From NCBI GenBank assembly GCA_900769465.1, contig CAAGGT010000067.1, positions 1 through 64,000 on the forward strand: a stretch of 64,000 nucleotides of DNA. The letters are read 5' to 3'. Of this stretch, positions 1 to 7,910 are shown in pieces. Every line of letters starts with the position of its first letter. The first letter of the stretch is position 1. Below the pieces are notes generated by a model. That model made no database searches. It was not told where the DNA came from and saw nothing but the letters and a program-made list of their open reading frames with translations. Both the position numbers and the translations under genes were made by a program. Source of the stretch: Bacteroidaceae bacterium. GTDB lineage: Bacteria > Bacteroidota > Bacteroidia > Bacteroidales > Bacteroidaceae.

Positions 1-83
1 AAATCAAAGCATTCAGAGCACAGCTTAGAGGTGTTACCGACTTAAAGTTCTTCTTTTATAGATTGACTAAACTTTTTGCATAG
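1..83 (+). CDS. Transposase C-terminus (ISL3/ISAon1-like), cut by window start
   Basis: The frame starting at base 3 is open to a TAG at 81-83 and encodes 26 residues ending 'FFFYRLTKLFA'. The segment 'IKAFRAQLRGVTDLKFF' resembles the extreme C-terminus of ISL3-type (ISAon1 group) DDE transposases common in Bacteroidales, recognised from memory of the family. The catalytic core lies outside the window. A C-run and about 20 bases separate it from the convergent lrgB gene, so the insertion-sequence end should lie between 84 and 106. Whether the element is intact cannot be judged here. Confidence 0.6.
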   Translation, partial: IKAFRAQLRGVTDLKFFFYRLTKLFA

Positions 84-106
84 CCCCCCAGACTTTGCAG
101 GTGAGC

Positions 107-799
107 CTAGATCAATCCCTGAAAAAGGATTGCTGCGCCCACGGTCATAGCACCGGCAACTGCTACGGAGAGGCTACTCATTGCGCCCTCAATTTTTCCG
201 AGTTCCATAGCCTTTGCTGTTCCCATAACGTGCGATGCCGTGCCTATGGCTATTCCTTTGGCTACCGGGTTTTTGATACCCAGCAGACGGCATAACACTC
301 CGCCTGCAATGTTGCCGAACAGGCCTGTTATCATGATTGCCGAAACGGTGATTGCCACATATCCGTCAAGTTCTTGTGAAAGACCTATGCCAATGGCTGT
401 GGTGATGGATTTTGGCAGCAGGGTGACATATTCGGTGTGTCCGAGTCCAAAAAGCAGAGCCATGGCAAAGATTGAAAAGCCGCTTGTTACAACTCCCGAT
501 GCTATGCCTATGAGTATGGCTGTAAGATTCTTCTTGAGTACTGAAATCTGTTCGTACAAAGGTATTGCCAATGACACAGTGGCAGGTGTGAGCAGGTAGC
601 TCAGGTATTTTGCTCCGTTGTTGTACTCTCTGTATTCAATACCTGTGACAAGCAGGGTGGCTATTGTCATTGTTATTGCCAAAAGTAACGGATTGAAAAG
701 GAAAAAGTTTACCCTTTTCTTTATCATGCTGCCAAGAATATATGTGCCGACACTGATTCCTACACCAAAAAACAGTGAATCTCCAAGAATCTCTTTCAT
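107..799 (-). CDS. lrgB: LrgB/CidB-family membrane protein
   Basis: A 230-residue polytopic membrane protein of the LrgB/CidB family, at its usual length. The C-terminal half carries the family's conserved region with 'GIGLSQELDGYVAITV' and 'GIAIGTASHVMGTAKAMELG'. The family works with LrgA-type holin-like proteins in control of murein hydrolase activity, cell lysis and, in some species, export of small organic acids such as pyruvate. The ATG overlaps the end of the upstream lrgA-like gene by 4 bases, so the two are translationally coupled. Substrate is unknown. Confidence 0.9.
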   Translation of the reverse strand: MKEILGDSLFFGVGISVGTYILGSMIKKRVNFFLFNPLLLAITMTIATLLVTGIEYREYNNGAKYLSYLLTPATVSLAIPLYEQISVLKKNLTAILIGIASGVVTSGFSIFAMALLFGLGHTEYVTLLPKSITTAIGIGLSQELDGYVAITVSAIMITGLFGNIAGGVLCRLLGIKNPVAKGIAIGTASHVMGTAKAMELGKIEGAMSSLSVAVAGAMTVGAAILFQGLI

Positions 800-1158
800 T
801 CCTTCTTTTCCTTTCCCTTTAGGTTAATGATGAATTGTGTGATGTGTCCCGATGCAAGGATTACCAATACAGTAGAGAGTAGTGATATGACAATTATTGC
901 TGTGAGGAAATTTTGCATAACCTCCCAGGACTCCAGCAGGCCCACGGTGGCAGGAATGAACATCATTGGCATTATCTGTATGAGAAAATGTCCGGTTTCC
1001 TTGACGGATGAGAGTTTGACTATTCCCGTGCAAAGTGCGGTGAAGAGAATGAGCATCCCGTATATGCTTGCCGGGACGGGGAGGGGAATGGTGCGGTTGA
1101 GCAGTTCTCCCAATAGCGAGATTGCCAGTATTATCTCAAACTGTTTGATGTATTTCAT
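796..1158 (-). CDS. lrgA: LrgA/CidA-family holin-like protein
   Basis: A 120-residue protein with about four hydrophobic segments, typical of the LrgA/CidA family. The N-terminal stretch 'GELLNRTIPLPVPASIYGM' is the family signature. It is followed directly by lrgB with a 4-base overlap, the standard pairing. It lies just downstream of a hairpin at 1176-1202 that probably ends the upstream transcript, so lrgAB may have its own weak promoter or depend on read-through. No lytSR-type regulator is visible in the window. Confidence 0.88.
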   Translation of the reverse strand: MKYIKQFEIILAISLLGELLNRTIPLPVPASIYGMLILFTALCTGIVKLSSVKETGHFLIQIMPMMFIPATVGLLESWEVMQNFLTAIIVISLLSTVLVILASGHITQFIINLKGKEKKE

Positions 1159-1175
1159 GGTGATGTCGGGGGTAT

Positions 1176-1202
1176 AAAAAAGCCTCCACCCGGGAGGCTT
1201 TT
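1176..1202 (-). terminator. Rho-independent terminator after DUF4919 gene
   Basis: On the minus strand the stem GCCTCCCGG...GGAGGC is flanked by A-run and T-run and followed by six T (bases 1181-1176). It sits 12 bases after the stop of the gene ending at 1214 and before lrgA, so it separates the fabD-amylase-DUF4919 unit from lrgAB. Confidence 0.8.
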
Positions 1203-1213
1203 GGTATGGTTGG

Positions 1214-1867
1214 TTATCTTGATGCTTGTGAAAGGAACAGGCTCAAGTCAAAATAGACACGTTGTCCGGGAAATTTTTCCGATGGCTTCACGGTGACAAT
1301 GTTGCACAATGTTTCGGTATCGAGAGTCTGTGATATCACGTTCTCTATCTGTAGCTTTCCGAACATGATGTACTCTTGGTCATCGGGGGTTATTATGCGG
1401 AACGCGGTTTCGCTGCTTTTGCCGTCGCCATAGTGACATATCATGTCTATGATACTCTGGTACTTCTTAAGGTAGGAAATACATTCCTCGTCACTCTTTC
1501 CAAGCTCTCTTGATGCGATGTAGATGTTGAAAAGCGCGTTCAGGCTTACCGGGTTGTATGAGAGTATCTTCTTTGCCACATTGTATATCTCGACATTCTT
1601 TTTCTCCTCGTACAGCTTTTTCAATGCCTGTTCGTTCTCGTCTTTGCCGGGATTGTATTGTGGCAGGAATGCCTGTCCGTAATATACAAGCGCTATGTCG
1701 TCGATGCGTAGCATGGGGTCATCGCTCTTGTATATGGTGGTTATCTCGTCAAAATATTGACGTTCATTCTTTACAATATACTCTATGATGCTGTCATTCA
1801 GTGCGACCTGTCCATACGTGGTGGCGCAGGCAATGAAAAGCATTATAGACAAGAGTATTCTCTTCAT
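1214..1867 (-). CDS. Secreted DUF4919-family protein
   Basis: A 217-residue protein with a signal peptide at residues 1-20 ('MKRILLSIMLFIACATTYGQ', cleavage after the Ala/Tyr/Gly stretch). The mature part matches the Bacteroidales DUF4919 family in length and in features such as 'YYGQAFLPQYNP' and 'FGKLQIENVISQTL'. Its function is not known. It starts 2 bases after the stop of the amylase gene and probably shares the fabD transcript. The gene ends at a terminator hairpin. No catalytic motif is visible. Confidence 0.75.
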   Translation of the reverse strand: MKRILLSIMLFIACATTYGQVALNDSIIEYIVKNERQYFDEITTIYKSDDPMLRIDDIALVYYGQAFLPQYNPGKDENEQALKKLYEEKKNVEIYNVAKKILSYNPVSLNALFNIYIASRELGKSDEECISYLKKYQSIIDMICHYGDGKSSETAFRIITPDDQEYIMFGKLQIENVISQTLDTETLCNIVTVKPSEKFPGQRVYFDLSLFLSQASR

Positions 1868-1869
1868 GA

Positions 1870-3555
1870 TTATATTTTGAATTTGATTATTACTCCACTG
1901 TTGGCCGGGACTGTGACCTCTATCCTGTCATATGGATTGAGCGGCAGTTCCATCTCTTTTTCTGTCAATAGTTCAACAGCATTGTGTGTGGTATTGTTGT
2001 GGGTTATTCCGTAGTAGGCAAAGGCCTCTTCAGGGATTGTTATGCCACACTCCTTGGCGTTGTCGCTGAAGTTTGTCGCAATGAGCAGCAGCTCCTTTTC
2101 TGTTCCTCGCAAATAAGAGAAGATATGGTGGCTGTCATATTGCACGCTGTGTGGGTTTGCGTACTGCAGGCCGTAAAACTGTCCGCTGCAGAGCGATTCG
2201 TTACTGTTGCACAGGTTGAGAAGGCGGGCATAGAATGATTGTAGTGCCTTTTCGTCGTCGGTGAGTCCTTCGCCACTGTAATCTCCATTGCCCTTCCAAC
2301 GGCGCAATGTGTCAACGCTCCAGTAATCGAAGATTGTGGTACGTCCGTCCACACCGCTGTAACCCTCCTTGTCCATTCCGCGTTCGCCGAGTTCCTGTCC
2401 GGCATAGAGCATGAAAGGCTGTGTACCTATTGTTGCCGAAACTATGAGGGCTGCAAGTGCGCGTTCGGCTTTGGCTGCAAAGAAATCCGATGCTATGCGC
2501 TGCTCATCGTGGTTCTCTAGGAATGTGAGCATGTTATGACGGATATCGGCTGTGCTTTGCAGCGGGTAGCTGATGTCGTTTGCCGATGTCTGTCCGTTCA
2601 TTACGGCACGCAGGGTGTCGTAAAGGCCCACCTTGTCATAAAGGTAGTCGAAATGTCCTTCTTTGATGAATGAACGGTATATGTGTGGCTGGTATATCTC
2701 TCCAATGAAGAGCATATCGGGGTATTCGGCCTTAACCTTTGCCACTGCCCAGTTCCAGAACTCGACTGGTGTCATCTCTACCATATCGCAGCGGAAACCG
2801 TCAACTCCCTGCGATGCCCAGTATTTCAGAATCTTGAGCATCTTTACCCAAGTGTCGGGTACCGGTGAGAAACGGCGGTTGCCAGTGCGGTAGTCTATTC
2901 CGTAGTTCAGCTTTACGGTGTCGTACCAGTCGTTGCGCCCCGGTGAACCGAAACAGTCGTTACCGGTTGCGCGCAGAGGTGTTTCGCTGTACTCTTCGTC
3001 GGCGCAGTCCTTTGCATCGAGGTTGCAGCCGTATGAGTGGTCGCCGAGGTAGTAGAAATTGTTGTGTCCGGCATAGAATGCACTCTTGTCGTCGTGTTCA
3101 CCAAAAGGGTATGTTCCTTTGGGTGTGTTGTCGCTGCTATAGTGGCGTGCAACGTGGTTGGGGATGAAGTCCATAATGACCTTCATGCCTGCTTTGTGAG
3201 TGCGGTCTATCAATGCCTTGAACTCTTCGCGACGTTTGTCGACGTTTACCGCCAAATCGGGGTCGTTGTCGTAATAGTCCTTTATTGCATAAGGCGAACC
3301 TGCCTCTCCTTTTACAATTGCAGGATGGTCGGTGGGTATGCCGTACTTGCTGTAGTCGGTGCGGGTTGTGTGTTCAATAACACCGGTGTACCAGACATGT
3401 GTTGCGCCCAGGCTACGTATGGCCTTGAGTGCCTTTGGTGTTATGTCGTTGAATTTACCGCAACCGTTCTGTGCCATTGTGCCTCCTGTCAGGCATTGTG
3501 CATTGCTGTTGCCGAAAAGACGGGGCAGGAGTTGGTATATTATTATTCGTGACAT
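1870..3555 (-). CDS. GH13-family alpha-amylase (cytoplasmic)
   Basis: A 561-residue glycoside hydrolase family 13 enzyme. The four conserved regions are visible: 'DFIPNH' (about 132-137), the nucleophile Asp in 'GFRCDMVEMTP' (about 255), the acid/base Glu in 'FIGEIYQP' (about 287) and the transition-state Asp in 'LENHDEQR' (about 345). A beta-sandwich C-terminal region follows the barrel. There is no signal peptide, so it should act in the cytoplasm on alpha-glucans such as glycogen or imported maltodextrins; the exact specificity is not readable. It follows fabD by 21 bases. Confidence 0.88.
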   Translation of the reverse strand: MSRIIIYQLLPRLFGNSNAQCLTGGTMAQNGCGKFNDITPKALKAIRSLGATHVWYTGVIEHTTRTDYSKYGIPTDHPAIVKGEAGSPYAIKDYYDNDPDLAVNVDKRREEFKALIDRTHKAGMKVIMDFIPNHVARHYSSDNTPKGTYPFGEHDDKSAFYAGHNNFYYLGDHSYGCNLDAKDCADEEYSETPLRATGNDCFGSPGRNDWYDTVKLNYGIDYRTGNRRFSPVPDTWVKMLKILKYWASQGVDGFRCDMVEMTPVEFWNWAVAKVKAEYPDMLFIGEIYQPHIYRSFIKEGHFDYLYDKVGLYDTLRAVMNGQTSANDISYPLQSTADIRHNMLTFLENHDEQRIASDFFAAKAERALAALIVSATIGTQPFMLYAGQELGERGMDKEGYSGVDGRTTIFDYWSVDTLRRWKGNGDYSGEGLTDDEKALQSFYARLLNLCNSNESLCSGQFYGLQYANPHSVQYDSHHIFSYLRGTEKELLLIATNFSDNAKECGITIPEEAFAYYGITHNNTTHNAVELLTEKEMELPLNPYDRIEVTVPANSGVIIKFKI

Positions 3556-3576
3556 CTTGCTGTTGTTTGCCTTGTA

Positions 3577-4455
3577 TTATTTGCTGCCTGTGGCTGCTTT
3601 TATTTTTCTTATCAGTCCTCTCTGTACGTTGCCCGGGCCGCACTCGATGAATTCGCTTGCTCCATCTGCAATCATCTGCTGTATTGTCTTTGTCCAGCGT
3701 ACCGGGGCTGTGAGCTGTGCTATCAGGTTGGCCTTTATTTCCTGTGGCGAGGTGTATGGCTTGCCGTCCACGTTCTGGTATACAGGGCATCGTGGAACCG
3801 ATAGTTCTGTGGCATTGATGGCTGCCTCGAGTTCCTCTTTTGCCGGCTGCATAAAGGGTGAGTGGAATGCTCCGCTGACGCTCAATGGGAGTGCGTGCTT
3901 GGCACCGGCTTCGGTGAGCTTTGCACAGGCTTTTTCCACACCTTCGATGCTGCCCGAAATCACCACCTGTCCGGGGCAATTGTAGTTCGCTGCCTGCACG
4001 ATGAATCCTTCTTCGCTTATTCCGTTGCATACGGTCTCTACAGTCTCGTCATCAAGGCCTATTATCGCCGCCATTGTCGATTTCTGCATTTCGCAAGCCT
4101 TCTGCATTGCTGTGGCACGCTTGTACACTAGCCTTAGTCCGTCCTCGAATGTGAGCGCACCTGCGGCTGTGAGTGCCGAGAATTCGCCGAGCGAGTGGCC
4201 AGCGACCATTTCGGGCTGGAAATCCTCGCCCTGCGATATGGCCGAAATCACTGAATGCAGGAATACGGCGGGCTGTGTAACTTTTGTCTGTCTCAACTCC
4301 TCGTCGCTGCCTGCGAACATTATATCTGTAATGCGGAATCCCAGGATTTCGTTTGCTTTCTCAAAATACTCTTTTGCAATGGGGTTGGTGTCATAGAGAT
4401 CCTTTCCCATTCCGCTGAATTGGGCTCCTTGCCCGGTGAATACATATGCTTTCAT
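3577..4455 (-). CDS. fabD: Malonyl-CoA:ACP transacylase
   Basis: A 292-residue FabD that transfers malonyl from CoA to acyl carrier protein in type II fatty-acid synthesis. The N-terminal 'FTGQGAQFSGMG' oxyanion-loop region and the nucleophile motif 'GHSLGEFSAL' (Ser about 90) are present, with 'SGAFHSPFM' supplying the catalytic His. Length is normal. The gene opens a minus-strand unit with the GH13 gene and the DUF4919 gene. A -7 box TATCTTTG lies at 4494-4487, 32 bases before the ATG. Confidence 0.95.
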   Translation of the reverse strand: MKAYVFTGQGAQFSGMGKDLYDTNPIAKEYFEKANEILGFRITDIMFAGSDEELRQTKVTQPAVFLHSVISAISQGEDFQPEMVAGHSLGEFSALTAAGALTFEDGLRLVYKRATAMQKACEMQKSTMAAIIGLDDETVETVCNGISEEGFIVQAANYNCPGQVVISGSIEGVEKACAKLTEAGAKHALPLSVSGAFHSPFMQPAKEELEAAINATELSVPRCPVYQNVDGKPYTSPQEIKANLIAQLTAPVRWTKTIQQMIADGASEFIECGPGNVQRGLIRKIKAATGSK

Positions 4456-4486
4456 GTTTCTTTATGTTCCTGTTTGTAAATATGAG

Positions 4487-4494
4487 CAAAGATA
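4487..4494 (-). promoter_or_regulatory. -7 promoter box for fabD
   Basis: TATCTTTG on the minus strand, an exact match to the Bacteroidales -7 consensus TANNTTTG, followed by GC. It lies 32 bases upstream of the fabD start. No clear -33 TTTG is found at the expected distance, so strength is uncertain. Confidence 0.55.
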
Positions 4495-4556
4495 GTGTTT
4501 TTTTTCGGTTGTTGGTATATGTATAATAATTAATATTAATAATTAAAATTAAAAGA

Positions 4557-4585
4557 ACAGCCGGCACCCATAGGATGCCGGCTGT
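4557..4585 (-). terminator. Terminator after FKBP gene
   Basis: Perfect 10-bp stem ACAGCCGGCA / TGCCGGCTGT with a 9-base loop, followed on the minus strand by TCTTTTAATTTTAA. It lies 18 bases after the FKBP stop codon. Confidence 0.8.
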
Positions 4586-4603
4586 CATAATCCGGTAAGA
4601 TGA

Positions 4604-5632
4604 TTACTTGCTTGTTACATCAAGCAATTCAACGTCGAAGCACAATGCCTGGTTGGGGCCGATGTCCTGTCCGGCACCTCTTTCGCCATACGCAAGGTCC
4701 GATGGTATCCACAATGTGATTCTGCCACCCTTGCCAACGAGTTTCATACCCTCGGTCCAGCCTGCTATAACGCGGTTGAGAGGGAATTCGATGGGGTTGT
4801 CAATCTCTGCCTGGTCGGGCTGGTATGCCTTGATCATCTCCTGGCGCTCCTGTGGCATATCGTTCCAGCGGTTGCTGTCGAATACCTTGCCATCCTTTGT
4901 GCGGCCGGTGTAGAGAACCTTTACCACATCCTCGTCGTTGACAGCCTTGATGTTGCTGTCGCCCTCGTTCTCAATCTTGTAGAGGATACCGCTCTCGGTC
5001 TTCTTTACGCCCTTCTTCTTCTCGATCTTTGTCAACCATTCCTCTGATTCCTTTCTGTTCTGCTCGGGGAGAACAACGGTGAAGTAGTTCTGTACATACT
5101 CTCTTGAGAACTCCTCGCTGATTCGTCCCTTGCCGTTGTGTACATCGTCAATGGCTGTTACAAGAGAGCGCTTGTCGAGCTTGAACTGTACCTGTGATGC
5201 GCTGTATGCTATGTCGGCACCAAGGATTGCTGATATGATGTTCTTCTCCTTGTCGTCGGTGTAGATGGTTGCGTTTCCTGTGGTGTCGGCCTGTGCTGCC
5301 ATCACTCGCTCTCTCAACTCACTGGTCATGTATTTGTTGCCCACTTCGCGCAGAGTCTCCTTGTTGAATGACTCGTCCTCGATCTTGATTGTAGCTTCGG
5401 GGTCGAGTGCCTGTACAAGGGCCGACATCATTACATCGTAATTTATCTTGAACATTGGAATCATATTCTTCTCGATGCTGTTTGCAACGTCTGTTCCCAC
5501 GATGTATGACAATGTGTCTATCTTCTCATTGTCCGACAACAACAGGCCTTTGATTCCTTTCTCTTCCTTGCAACCACAAGCTATTACAGCCGATGCAAGG
5601 CATACTAAAACTGATAAAAATGCTTTTTTCAT
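4604..5632 (-). CDS. FKBP-type peptidyl-prolyl isomerase lipoprotein
   Basis: A 342-residue periplasm-facing lipoprotein. The signal peptide ends in a lipobox 'VIAC' with the lipidated Cys at about 19. A helical FkpA-type N-terminal dimerisation region spans about 30-200, and the FKBP domain about 235-340, with 'VKVLYTGRTKDGKVFDS', 'VIAGWTEGMKLVGKGG' and 'IPSDLAYGERG'. It should catalyse proline isomerisation and chaperone envelope proteins. It follows the amino-sugar kinase gene by 6 bases and ends at a strong terminator. Confidence 0.92.
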   Translation of the reverse strand: MKKAFLSVLVCLASAVIACGCKEEKGIKGLLLSDNEKIDTLSYIVGTDVANSIEKNMIPMFKINYDVMMSALVQALDPEATIKIEDESFNKETLREVGNKYMTSELRERVMAAQADTTGNATIYTDDKEKNIISAILGADIAYSASQVQFKLDKRSLVTAIDDVHNGKGRISEEFSREYVQNYFTVVLPEQNRKESEEWLTKIEKKKGVKKTESGILYKIENEGDSNIKAVNDEDVVKVLYTGRTKDGKVFDSNRWNDMPQERQEMIKAYQPDQAEIDNPIEFPLNRVIAGWTEGMKLVGKGGRITLWIPSDLAYGERGAGQDIGPNQALCFDVELLDVTSK

Positions 5633-5638
5633 AATATA

Positions 5639-6481
5639 TTAACTGTTTTGTTTATGATATTCTATCAATCCCTCCATTGGGCTGTCTACAATGTTTCCAA
5701 TAGAGAGTCCGAGACTCTCGGCGGTCTCCTTTATCTCTTCACTGAAGTGTATGCCTATGTTGCCGATTATATGTATGGGCAACCAGGAACGTCGGTATGT
5801 CATTGTGTTGCGTTGGAAGAACTGCTTGAAACACTGCTTGAGCATAGTGTTTATTTCGGGCACGTTCTTGTTCTCGCTCAAGAATGGTGTGAAACCGGCG
5901 AGCCAACGGTTGGGTAGTGAACTGTGGTATGTCTTCTCCAGTATTGTGGCAATGTTAAGATTGTATTGCTCAAAGAATTTGTCACATATCTTTTTGGGCA
6001 ACTGCTTTTTAAGACAGTCGCTCAGGAGTTGTCTGCCCAGGTGTGCGCCGCTGCCTTCGTCTCCCAGGATGTATCCCAACGATGGGGTGTTCTCAATGAT
6101 CTTCTCGCCGTCGAACAGGCAGGAGTTGGAGCCTGTTCCCAGGATGCAGGCAATGCCTTCTTCGCGTTTGCACAATGCGCGTGCTGCGGCCAGGAGGTCG
6201 CTGTTTATGTAAATCTCCTTTGTCGCAAATATATTTTCAAGTGCTTGGCGCATACGGTTGTTGGCTGTCTCATATGCACAGCCGGCTCCGTAGAAATATA
6301 TTTTCAGGGGAGCGTGCGCTGTTATCTCGTCGGGGAGTTCCGATGACAGGATTTCAAAAATCTCCTCGCTCTCCTGATGAGTGGGGTTGAGTCCCTGTGT
6401 CCTGGTTCGTGCAACGATGGTGTCGTTCTCGCACAATACCCAATCGGTCTTTGTCGAACCGCAGTCTGCTATCAGTATCAT
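5639..6481 (-). CDS. BadF/BadG-type ATPase, probable GlcNAc/MurNAc kinase
   Basis: An ASKHA-fold kinase of the BadF/BadG/BcrA/BcrD family, 280 residues from the chosen start. The phosphate-1 loop 'LIADCGSTKTDW' sits at the very N-terminus, 'GIACILGTGSNSCLF' gives the second phosphate motif, and 'LGYILGDEGSGAHLGR' is the amino-sugar-kinase signature. A longer start at 6529 would add 16 unlike residues and overlap the upstream gene, so the Met at 6481 is preferred. The upstream neighbour is an AmpG-like permease 28 bases away, which fits phosphorylation of GlcNAc or MurNAc freed from recycled peptidoglycan. The sugar itself cannot be read from sequence. Confidence 0.85.
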   Translation of the reverse strand: MILIADCGSTKTDWVLCENDTIVARTRTQGLNPTHQESEEIFEILSSELPDEITAHAPLKIYFYGAGCAYETANNRMRQALENIFATKEIYINSDLLAAARALCKREEGIACILGTGSNSCLFDGEKIIENTPSLGYILGDEGSGAHLGRQLLSDCLKKQLPKKICDKFFEQYNLNIATILEKTYHSSLPNRWLAGFTPFLSENKNVPEINTMLKQCFKQFFQRNTMTYRRSWLPIHIIGNIGIHFSEEIKETAESLGLSIGNIVDSPMEGLIEYHKQNS

Positions 6482-6509
6482 ATTCTTCACTATATTCTGC
6501 AAATATATA

Positions 6510-7781
6510 TCATTTTTGCCTTTTGCCAAAACAAGGGTCTATTTTTATGAGCGCCGACACTGCAAAAGTTATGGCAGTGCAGGCTGTCACCCAAATGAAA
6601 AAGTTCTCATATCCCATCCACTCCTCAAGCTTTCCGGCAAACATTCCGGGAATCATCATACCCAGCGACATGAAGGCTGTGGAGATGGCAAAATGCGCTG
6701 TGGGGTATTTCCCTTCAGCAAAATATATCATATATAAGGTGTAGGCTGTGAATCCGAAACCGTAGCCTGCCTGTTCAATGAATATGCAACTGCCTATTGT
6801 TGCCAGGCTTTCGGGTAGCGCCATGCTCATATAGATGTAGACCGCATCGGGCAGTGAGATGGCAATCACCATTGGCCATAGCCAATATTTCAGGCCTTTG
6901 CGCGATATGCATATGCCACCTGTTATGCCGCCGATGATGAGCCCGACAACACCTATCACGCCATATACGAAACCGATCTCTCCTTTGTCCAGGGCTAATC
7001 CGCCGTTCTGTGCGCTGTCCATCAAAAATAGCTTGCCTATCTTTCCCAATTGTGCCTCGGGGAAACGGAAAAGCAGCAGGAAAATCAGTGCCTGCCATAT
7101 CCCGGGCTTCTGGAAATAGCTCTTTATAATGTCTCCATAGTTCGCAAATGCACTCCCTATGCTTTTTGTCGTGCGTGAAATGTCGTTCTCGGGGGTCGGC
7201 ATTGCCTTGCTGTGGTACAGGTATAACGCAAGCATAATGGCTCCTGTTGTAGCAAATGTGGCGCTCCAGGCAAGAGTGTCGCTGCCGAAATGGTGTCCGA
7301 GCCTGTTGGCAAGCATTACGAGAATGCCTGAACTGAATACCGTTGCAATGCGGTAGAAAGTATTGCGTATGCCCGAGAAGAATGACTGTTTCTCCTGTGG
7401 CAGGCCCAGAATATAGAATCCGTCGAGGGCTATGTCGTGTGTGGATGACACGAAGGCACCTACAAAGAATGCTGCAAGAGTGAGTGTCAGGAAATGGCTT
7501 GAGGGGACTGCCAATGCTATGGCTGCAAAGCAGATGGCAAGTAACAGCTGCGATATCAATGTCCACTTGCGCCTTGTGCTGACCATTTCCACTACCGGGC
7601 TCCAAAGTGGCTTGATTGTCCAAGGTATGAGCAGTATGCTGGTGTACAGGGCTATCTTGCTGTTGCTGATGCCCATATCCTTGTACATTATGTCCGATAT
7701 TGATGTTATGGCGTGATAGGGGAGTCCCGATGCAAAATAGAGCGTGGGAATCCATAGCCAGGCATTGTCTTTCTTCAGCAT
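6510..7781 (-). CDS. AmpG-like MFS permease
   Basis: A 423-residue major-facilitator protein with about 12 membrane segments. The N-terminus 'YFASGLPYHAITSISDIMYKDMGIS' and 'TIKPLWSPVVEMVSTRRKW' resemble the AmpG/SLC33 group, which imports muropeptides or related acetylated sugars. It heads a minus-strand unit with the amino-sugar kinase and the FKBP lipoprotein, which supports a cell-wall recycling role. Many Bacteroidales members are annotated only as MFS transporter, so the substrate is an inference. Confidence 0.8.
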   Translation of the reverse strand: MLKKDNAWLWIPTLYFASGLPYHAITSISDIMYKDMGISNSKIALYTSILLIPWTIKPLWSPVVEMVSTRRKWTLISQLLLAICFAAIALAVPSSHFLTLTLAAFFVGAFVSSTHDIALDGFYILGLPQEKQSFFSGIRNTFYRIATVFSSGILVMLANRLGHHFGSDTLAWSATFATTGAIMLALYLYHSKAMPTPENDISRTTKSIGSAFANYGDIIKSYFQKPGIWQALIFLLLFRFPEAQLGKIGKLFLMDSAQNGGLALDKGEIGFVYGVIGVVGLIIGGITGGICISRKGLKYWLWPMVIAISLPDAVYIYMSMALPESLATIGSCIFIEQAGYGFGFTAYTLYMIYFAEGKYPTAHFAISTAFMSLGMMIPGMFAGKLEEWMGYENFFIWVTACTAITFAVSALIKIDPCFGKRQK

Positions 7782-7833
7782 AGTGGGGTGTTGTGTTGTT
7801 TAGGTGTGCTAATATAGTCAAAAAACGTATATC

Positions 7834-7871
7834 CAACGACAAATCCCGGTTTTTGCCGGGATTTGTCGTTG
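7834..7871 (-). terminator. Terminator after gdhA
   Basis: A perfect 16-bp stem (left arm 7834-7849, right arm 7856-7871) around a 6-base loop, 39 bases after the gdhA stop. A run of six T lies 8 bases beyond the stem on the minus strand, so it ends gdhA transcription just before the MFS gene. Confidence 0.78.
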
Positions 7872-7910
7872 TGTTATGTGGGACAGGTCTGCTGTCGCTC
7901 AAAATGGGGT

